Source: a bacterium UBP9_UBA1432
GTDB lineage: Bacteria > Vulcanimicrobiota > Xenobia > Xenobiales > Xenobiaceae
Reading direction: 5' to 3'
Length of the DNA stretch: 6,154 nucleotides
Assembly: GCA_002329445.1 (NCBI GenBank)
Contig: DCTU01000243.1
Coordinates: 1-6,154 of the forward strand
The notes under the pieces were generated by a model, which made no database searches, was not told where the DNA came from, and saw only the letters and a program-made list of their open reading frames with translations. Shown one piece after another: positions 1 through 4,826 of this stretch. The stretch's first letter is position 1. The number at the start of each line of letters is the position of its first letter. The position numbers and the translations under genes were made by a program.

Positions 1-25
1 AAGGAATGGGGCCAGACTCTCGCTC

Positions 26-30
26 GGAGG
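26..30 (+). promoter_or_regulatory. Ribosome binding site deciding the methyltransferase start
   Basis: GGAGG lies 5 bases before ATG 36. The earlier in-frame ATG at 6 has AAGGA directly against it with no spacer, which is too close for ribosome binding, so ATG 36 is favoured. The promoter must lie left of the window. Confidence 0.7.
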
Positions 31-35
31 CCACG

Positions 36-908
36 ATGTCCAACTCGGACGGTTCCTCGCTGCCGCCGGCCTCGCCCGGCTCCAGACCCCCACGCCGCCA
101 TCCCCGGAATCTGTTGAACGATCTCACCGGAAGGGATTGGCTGCGCTTCACCCGCTCGTGGTTCGTGCACAACCCCCCGCGCCGAAGTGCTTCGCAGGTG
201 CGCCACCCGGCCAAGTACCCCGAGGGCATGGTGACCGAGTTCATCGAGTTCTTCACCCGGGCTGGGGAGGTGGTCCTGGACCCCTTCATGGGTGTGGGTT
301 CAACCATCCTGGCAGCGGAGCAGACCGGGCGTCAGGGCATCGGGCTGGAGCTCAACCCGGAGTATTTCGCCCTGGCCAGGCAGCATCTGGGCATCCTGGC
401 GGACCAGCACATCCTGCTGAACGAGGATTCGGGCCGGATCGCGGAAGTGTGGCAGGAGCGGGGGCTTCCGATGGTGGACCTGGTGATGACATCGCCCCCC
501 TACTGGAACATGCTGGGGCAGAGTCGGGGCAACGTCTTGTCTGCCCACAAGCAACGCCAGGCACGGGGCCTGGATACGGTCTACTCTGAAGCCGACCCCC
601 GCGATCTGGGGAACATCCAGGGATACGGGGACTTCGTGGCCGCCCTGGCGGCGCTCTTTCGAGAGGCCTCGAAGGTCTTGCGGCCGGGGCGCTATCTCGT
701 GGCCGTGGTGCAGAACCTGCGGAACCCCGAAGGTCGGATGGTGCCCCTGGCCTGGGATCTGACCCGGGCCCTGGAGGAATTCCTGGTCTTCAAGGGCGAG
801 CGGATCTGGTGCCAGGAGAACAAGAAGCTGGGCATCTGGGGATACCCCAGCGAGTTCGTCCTGAACGTGCACCACCATTACTGTCTGATCTTCCGCAAGC
901 CCGCCTGA
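36..908 (+). CDS. DNA methyltransferase, SPPY type (probable N4-cytosine or N6-adenine), apparently orphan
   Basis: Predicted to transfer a methyl group from S-adenosylmethionine to an exocyclic amino group of a DNA base. The 290-residue protein starts with a disordered Pro/Arg/Ser-rich segment (about 1-25). A family-typical block follows with RSWF at 40-43 and HPAKYPE at 57-63. The SAM-binding motif I is DPFMGVGST at 82-90, and a likely ribose-binding acidic residue is E105 in GLELNPEY. Catalytic motif IV is TSPPYW at 152-157. The C-terminal half has the usual LRPGRY strand-turn (215-220) and ends in HHHYCLIFRK. A Ser-Pro-Pro-Tyr motif is more usual in N4-cytosine enzymes, but this does not settle the base. 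I chose ATG 36 over the in-frame ATG at 6 because a GGAGG lies 5 bases before it; the start at 6 would add ten residues. Motif I precedes motif IV, unlike the usual order in beta-class enzymes with this type of motif I. No restriction endonuclease gene is recognisable beside it, so a role in regulation or epigenetic marking is as likely as restriction-modification. Target sequence unknown. Confidence 0.9.
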   Translation: MSNSDGSSLPPASPGSRPPRRHPRNLLNDLTGRDWLRFTRSWFVHNPPRRSASQVRHPAKYPEGMVTEFIEFFTRAGEVVLDPFMGVGSTILAAEQTGRQGIGLELNPEYFALARQHLGILADQHILLNEDSGRIAEVWQERGLPMVDLVMTSPPYWNMLGQSRGNVLSAHKQRQARGLDTVYSEADPRDLGNIQGYGDFVAALAALFREASKVLRPGRYLVAVVQNLRNPEGRMVPLAWDLTRALEEFLVFKGERIWCQENKKLGIWGYPSEFVLNVHHHYCLIFRKPA

Positions 909-915
909 GTCCTGC

Positions 916-951
916 CCGGTCCCTCCCCGCTCGAAGGAGGGGAGGGACCGG
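916..951. terminator. Strong hairpin between convergent genes, likely bidirectional terminator
   Basis: A perfect 13-bp inverted repeat (arms 916-928 and 939-951, CCGGTCCCTCCCC and its complement) encloses a 10-base loop. It sits in the 51-bp gap between the stop of the methyltransferase (908) and the stop of the leftward unknown gene (960). Position and stability fit a terminator serving both genes. Neither side is followed by a run of T, so it is not a textbook intrinsic terminator; it may act with Rho, or simply protect the 3' ends of both transcripts. Confidence 0.75.
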
Positions 952-959
952 ATCCCCAA

Positions 960-1748
960 TCAGGCGGAGGTCGGCTCCGTGCTGGGGGAAGCCTGGGGCT
1001 GGGTGATCTGCCTGGCCAGTTCCTCGATGGCGTGGCTGATCCAGGGCATCAGGCCGGTCGTGAAGGCGGGCGTCTCCTCGAGGAAGACGTCCTCCACCAG
1101 CAGACGCCGCAAGAACGTGTCCATCACGTACTGGGTGTCCACCAGAACCGTCAGGAAGCCGGGCAGGTCCACCTCGGGATCGCGGGTCTTGAGCAGACGA
1201 AGGGCGCGGGCGAAACGAACGCAGCCGTGGTAGGTGTCGGCCAGGCGCTTGGAGAGTTCCTCGACCACCTTGTCCGAAAGCCGGGCTTCGCGGAGCTTGA
1301 CCTTCAGGCTCTGGCGCAGGGCGTCCCGCTCGGCGGCGAACTCGTCCTCCTCCTCGGCACGGTCGTGCTCGTGCTCGTGCTCGTGGACCTCCTCTTCCTC
1401 GGAGGTCGGGGTCATCGATTCCTCGTACACCAGGTCGAGGTACTGCATCATCCCTTCGACGGGTTCAGCGGCGTGTCGGATCATCCGGGCCATCGTGCGC
1501 GCAGTCTCGCGCAGGTACAGGACGGCCGAGAAGATGTGTCCGGGATCGGCCGGGGCGTCCAGCAGCTTCTCGGTGAAGTCCATGAAGTCGTGGGTCAGGA
1601 TGAAGAACCTGCCCATGTAGAAGGTGGGCTGGACCACGGCGACTTCGGAAACGCCGGTGGCCGTGATCAGTTCAAACAACTCGTAGCTGATGTCGCCGGC
1701 CGTGGTGCGCTCCCGCACCTGGGTCCGGAGTTCTTCCCAGAAGGTCAT
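960..1748 (-). CDS. Conserved-looking protein of unknown function with an acidic His/Glu repeat
   Basis: I do not recognise this 262-residue protein. It appears mostly alpha-helical, with no signal peptide or membrane segment, so it is probably cytoplasmic. An N-terminal helical part (1-112) is joined to a C-terminal helical part (about 138-250) by a very acidic linker (117-137) holding HEHEHEHD at 122-129. The linker could bind a divalent metal, or could just be a flexible, solvent-exposed spacer. The tail (250-262) is rich in Pro, Ser and Thr. The start is ATG 1748: AGGAG lies 7 bases upstream, and sequence before it in this frame only overlaps the 3' end of the neighbouring gene in another frame and reads as low-complexity Gly/Pro/Arg. 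It lies 59 bp downstream of the nucleotidyltransferase gene on the same strand with no terminator between, so cotranscription is likely. A link to glycan synthesis is inference from position only. Confidence 0.8.
   Translation of the reverse strand: MTFWEELRTQVRERTTAGDISYELFELITATGVSEVAVVQPTFYMGRFFILTHDFMDFTEKLLDAPADPGHIFSAVLYLRETARTMARMIRHAAEPVEGMMQYLDLVYEESMTPTSEEEEVHEHEHEHDRAEEEDEFAAERDALRQSLKVKLREARLSDKVVEELSKRLADTYHGCVRFARALRLLKTRDPEVDLPGFLTVLVDTQYVMDTFLRRLLVEDVFLEETPAFTTGLMPWISHAIEELARQITQPQASPSTEPTSA
1363..1386. repeat. Short in-frame tandem repeat, 6-bp unit, four copies
   Basis: TCGTGC occurs three times in tandem (1363-1380), followed by a fourth copy with one change (TCGTGG, 1381-1386). 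Read on the minus strand it encodes the alternating His-Glu run HEHEHEHD of the unknown protein. A 6-bp unit changes length without breaking the frame, so copy number may vary between strains. Confidence 0.85.
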
Positions 1749-1755
1749 GAGGTGT

Positions 1756-1760
1756 CTCCT
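1756..1760 (-). promoter_or_regulatory. Ribosome binding site of the 262-aa unknown gene
   Basis: On the minus strand AGGAG occurs 7 bases before ATG 1748. This supports the internal start rather than the long upstream extension that stays open in this frame to about 2180. Confidence 0.7.
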
Positions 1761-1807
1761 CTGCTTGGACTGTGTGTGGGCTTCGATCCCGATGGGGCAA
1801 GGTTCCT

Positions 1808-4645
1808 TCAGGATGGGCGCCCCGGACCCAGTTCCTGAAGCAGTTTCTCGCGCAAGGTCTCGCCCCGGAGCTCCAGGGGCACCAGGCCCCGCACCTGGGA
1901 GGCCAGTTTGGGACGGCGCATCTCCGACTCCAACCACGAGGCGAAGTCCCCTCGTCCCAGGTGGTATTCCAGCGAGGCCGACTCCACGTAGTGCAGGATG
2001 TCCAGGAACTCCCTCAGGCTTCGGGCCTGGACACCCAGGTAGCGGCCCGGGGTCCAGAAATGGAAGGCCCGTTCCTCGGGGAGGGACTCGGACTCGGGCA
2101 AGGGCTCGTGGTTCATCTTGCGGCTTGGGCGCAGGAAATCCTCGTCGGCCTCTTCCAGCATCTTCAACGTGCGGCGGCATTCCAGCAGGATCTCCTGGGC
2201 CTTCTCGTCGGTCTCGGCCTCAACCCAGATATTGAGTCGTGCCCGGGTCGGGTGGGGGATGACCAGGACCGAGCCGTGGTCCAGGTTGACGCGGACCCCA
2301 TCGACCATCTCCGGGTTCCGGTCCCGGTAGTGCTCGACCAGGAGGCGCATCACCTTGGCCTTGGCGGGCCAGGAGCAATCCACGGTCTCGTGCAGCATGT
2401 GATGGGGAGGGATGCGGCGGGCCAGCTCCGAGAGCGGCTTCTTCTCGATGGCCATCATCTCCAGGAGCCGTGCGAAGGCGAAGAGGGCGTCGAAGCCCGG
2501 CGAGAAGCTGGGGAAGATGAAGCCGCCGCGAGGGGTGCCGGCCAGGGCGATCTTCCCTTGCCCCATGGTGGCCGTGTGCATCAGCGAGCGGGAGTCGGTC
2601 CGCGTGCGGATGACCCTGCCCCCGTGTTGGGCCGCCAGCTCATCGAGGATCTGCGGAGCCGTGATGGGGGCCGCAACCAGGGCTCCGGTGCCCTGCCGAC
2701 AGACCATCAGGGCCATCATGCACAACAGCGCGTTTCCCTCCAGGATATTGCCCTGCTCGTCGACCACGCTGAGGCGCTCGGCGTCCAGGTCCATCATGAC
2801 GCCCAGGTCGGCCTTCAGCGTGCGGACGATGTCGGACAACTGCTCGAGGGCGGATTGGTGTGATTCCTGGACCTGATGGGCCTTGACCGGGTCCATGTAG
2901 GCGTTCAGGCTGATGGCTTCGGTTCCCAACTTGCCCAGGATCGACGGAAGGACCAGGGAGGCGTTCCCATACGAATAGTCGATGACGGCCTTGAATCCGG
3001 CCTGGCGGACCAGGTCGGTGTCCACATGGGCGGTGAATCCCTCCAGATACTGTTCCAGGGTTCGGGCCGAAAAGTCGATGGTGCCCACCTCGTCCAGATC
3101 CGTGCGCCGGAAGTCCTGTCGGACAAAGAGGTTCTCGATCTTGCGCTCCATCGACTTTTCGATGTTGATGCCTCGCGAGTCGAAGAACTGGACCTGGAGG
3201 ATCCTGGCATCGTCGCGATGGATCCGGGTGTGGATTCCCCCGGCGGGCTTGTCGTTGCGGATGGCGTAGCGGCTGATAGGGGCCGGGGTCAATTGCAGGT
3301 CGACCACCTTGACTCCCACCGAGCACAACCCGCAGATCAGGGCACGGTTGGTCAGGCGGGTCGAGGGGTGCGCATCCCGCGAGGTGGTCACCACCGAGCC
3401 CTTCTCCAGGAAGGAACCATAGGCGGCTCCCAGTTTCATGGCAAACTCGGGGGTGATCTCGATGTTGCCCAACCCGGTGACGCCGTCCTGGCCGAAGAGG
3501 GCCCCCGGGGCCAGAAGCCCCCAGATCAGGCTCATTGAGACCGTGGCGCCGTCTTCGACGTTCTTGTCGGGCCAGACCTTGACCTGGGGGAAGATCAGGG
3601 CCCCCCGACCGACGAAGACGTTTTCGCCCAGGACGACTCCGTCCGAGAGGGTCACGTTGGACTTGATGGTGCACTGGCGGCTGACGATCGAGCCTGAACT
3701 GCGGGATTTGCGCCCCAGATAGACGTTGTTCCAGAGGATGTCCCGGTGCAGCGAGGTCTCCTCCTCCAGGATGCAGTTGTCTCCGATGCAGGTGAACTGG
3801 CCGACGTTTGCCCCCGCTCGGATCCGGCAGTTGCGTCCGATCACGACCGGGGATTCGATGCGTGCGCTCGGGTCGATCTCGCTGCCCGACCCGAGCCACA
3901 CTCCGCGCGCGCGCTCTTCTCCCGGCATCTCGTGCAGGACCCGACCGGCGAACATGTCCTGGTGGGCCTTGCGATAGTGATCCAGGTCTCCGATGTCGCA
4001 CCAGTACCCCTGGGCGACGTATCCGAAGAGGGCCCGGTCTTCCTTCAGGAGCCTGGGGAACAGGTCCCCCGAGAAGTCGTAGAAGTGGTCCGGCTCCATC
4101 ATCTCCAGGATCTTGGGCTCCAGGACGTAGATCCCGGTGTTGACCTGGTCGGAGAAGACCTCGCCCCACGATGGCTTCTCGAGAAAACGGACGATTCTGT
4201 GATTCTGGTCGGTGATGACGACCCCATACTCCAGGGGCGACTCGACGCGGGTCAGGGTGACGGTGGCCAGCGACGAGGATTCCCGGTGGAATGCCAGCAA
4301 TCGGCCCAAGTCGAAGTCCGTCAGGGCGTCCCCGCTGACGACCAGGAACGTGTCGTCCAGGTACTCCTCAACCTTCTTGACGCTTCCGGCGGTGCCCAGA
4401 GGTTCATCTTCGACCGAGTAGATGATGTGCAGACCGAAGTCCGATCCGTCGCCGAAATAGGAAACGACCTCTTCCGCCAGGTAGTGGAGGGTGACGATGA
4501 CGGTGTCCACTCCATGACGCTTGAGCAGTTCCAGGACGTATTCCATCACCGGCCGATTGCAGATGGGAACCATCGGCTTGGGCCGGTTCACTGTCAGAGG
4601 GCGCAGCCGGGTCCCTTCCCCGCCTGCCATCACGATGGCTTTCAA
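1808..4645 (-). CDS. Sugar-1-phosphate nucleotidyltransferase (GDP-mannose pyrophosphorylase-like) fused to a degenerate phosphohexomutase domain and an extra C-terminal domain
   Basis: Predicted to form a nucleotide sugar (GDP-mannose or similar) from a sugar 1-phosphate and a nucleoside triphosphate, in the cytoplasm, for polysaccharide or glycan synthesis. Numbering from TTG 4645 (945 aa): the nucleotidyltransferase domain spans 1-235 with GGEGTRLRPLT (8-18), RPKPM (21-25), SGDALTDFD (104-112) and FLEKP (154-158). Hexapeptide left-handed beta-helix repeats occupy about 250-375. A phosphohexomutase-like region covers about 380-835. An extra domain of about 85 residues (858-942) follows. Known fusions of this type are, as I recall, about 830-840 residues. 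The mutase region lacks its key residues: the serine loop reads GGIHTRIHRDD (469-479), the metal loop DLDAER (619-624), the sugar loop GTPRGG (703-708) and the phosphate loop IPHPTRA (796-802). Phosphomannomutase activity is therefore doubtful and sugar specificity open. TTG 4645 is preferred because AGAGG lies 8 bases upstream and the protein then begins MKAIVMAGG, typical of the family; ATG 4717 has no visible ribosome binding site. First gene of a probable two-gene operon. Confidence 0.9.
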   Translation of the reverse strand: MKAIVMAGGEGTRLRPLTVNRPKPMVPICNRPVMEYVLELLKRHGVDTVIVTLHYLAEEVVSYFGDGSDFGLHIIYSVEDEPLGTAGSVKKVEEYLDDTFLVVSGDALTDFDLGRLLAFHRESSSLATVTLTRVESPLEYGVVITDQNHRIVRFLEKPSWGEVFSDQVNTGIYVLEPKILEMMEPDHFYDFSGDLFPRLLKEDRALFGYVAQGYWCDIGDLDHYRKAHQDMFAGRVLHEMPGEERARGVWLGSGSEIDPSARIESPVVIGRNCRIRAGANVGQFTCIGDNCILEEETSLHRDILWNNVYLGRKSRSSGSIVSRQCTIKSNVTLSDGVVLGENVFVGRGALIFPQVKVWPDKNVEDGATVSMSLIWGLLAPGALFGQDGVTGLGNIEITPEFAMKLGAAYGSFLEKGSVVTTSRDAHPSTRLTNRALICGLCSVGVKVVDLQLTPAPISRYAIRNDKPAGGIHTRIHRDDARILQVQFFDSRGINIEKSMERKIENLFVRQDFRRTDLDEVGTIDFSARTLEQYLEGFTAHVDTDLVRQAGFKAVIDYSYGNASLVLPSILGKLGTEAISLNAYMDPVKAHQVQESHQSALEQLSDIVRTLKADLGVMMDLDAERLSVVDEQGNILEGNALLCMMALMVCRQGTGALVAAPITAPQILDELAAQHGGRVIRTRTDSRSLMHTATMGQGKIALAGTPRGGFIFPSFSPGFDALFAFARLLEMMAIEKKPLSELARRIPPHHMLHETVDCSWPAKAKVMRLLVEHYRDRNPEMVDGVRVNLDHGSVLVIPHPTRARLNIWVEAETDEKAQEILLECRRTLKMLEEADEDFLRPSRKMNHEPLPESESLPEERAFHFWTPGRYLGVQARSLREFLDILHYVESASLEYHLGRGDFASWLESEMRRPKLASQVRGLVPLELRGETLREKLLQELGPGRPS

Positions 4646-4653
4646 GCTCTTGA

Positions 4654-4658
4654 CCTCT
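4654..4658 (-). promoter_or_regulatory. Ribosome binding site supporting the TTG start of the fusion gene
   Basis: On the minus strand AGAGG lies 8 bases before TTG 4645. The frame stays open upstream to an ATG at 4717, but that ATG has no purine-rich site before it, and the 24 added residues (MEHPPPAGSG...) do not resemble the start of a nucleotidyltransferase. Confidence 0.6.
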
Positions 4659-4718
4659 GGGTTCTTATTTCCCCGTCGAAAGGGCGCACCCGATCCTGCG
4701 GGAGGAGGATGTTCCATC

Positions 4719-4724
4719 AAGGAG
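4719..4724 (+). promoter_or_regulatory. Strong Shine-Dalgarno-like site pointing to an alternative GTG start at 4731
   Basis: AAGGAG is followed after 6 bases by GTG 4731, which is in frame with the right-hand gene and open all the way to ATG 4827. Using it would add 32 residues, beginning MRILRDRSRK, of disordered appearance. It is a better ribosome binding site than the one before ATG 4827, so the true start is uncertain. Confidence 0.45.
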
Positions 4725-4814
4725 AAGTCAGTGCGGATCCTTCGCGATCGGTCCCGGAAGACCTCGGACCTCAGGTTCGAGACTCCAGGGGCGGGTCCAT
4801 CCTGGTCGAATGGC

Positions 4815-4818
4815 GGAG
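4815..4818 (+). promoter_or_regulatory. Candidate ribosome binding site for ATG 4827
   Basis: GGAG lies 8 bases before ATG 4827. It is a modest match with acceptable spacing, and it competes with the stronger AAGGAG/GTG pair 96 bases upstream. Confidence 0.45.
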
Positions 4819-4826
4819 CCTCATTG

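Larger units (their letters stand above)
4646..4826. promoter_or_regulatory. Divergent intergenic region, expected to hold promoters for both flanking genes
   Basis: The leftward fusion gene and the rightward partial gene start from here, so promoters for both should lie within these 181 bp (or 85 bp if the right-hand gene starts at GTG 4731). TTGACC at 4650-4655 on the plus strand resembles a -35 box, but no good -10 box lies 16-18 bases further. The most AT-rich patch is TTCTTATTT at 4662-4670. I found no convincing sigma-70 promoter pair or operator, so the assignment rests on gene orientation. Confidence 0.4.

Noticed and set aside
300..959. 219-codon minus-strand open frame across the methyltransferase
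   Set aside because: Antisense to an unambiguous methyltransferase and it runs through the convergent hairpin.
1749..2180. N-terminal extension of the leftward unknown gene, open in frame to about 2180
   Set aside because: It overlaps the 3' end of the fusion gene in another frame and reads as Gly/Pro/Arg-rich shadow; ATG 1748 has a good ribosome binding site.
1772..2863. 363-codon plus-strand open frame opposite the mutase-like region
   Set aside because: Same antisense effect; the minus-strand protein retains the recognisable hexomutase fold sequence.
2640..4169. 509-codon minus-strand open frame
   Set aside because: Alternative frame on the same strand as the fusion gene, rich in Pro/Gly/Arg with no recognisable motif.
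4650..4678. Sigma-70 promoter with TTGACC as -35 box
   Set aside because: At 16-18 bases spacing the sequence is GC-rich (CCGTCG) with no -10 resemblance, and the site overlaps the ribosome binding region of the leftward gene.
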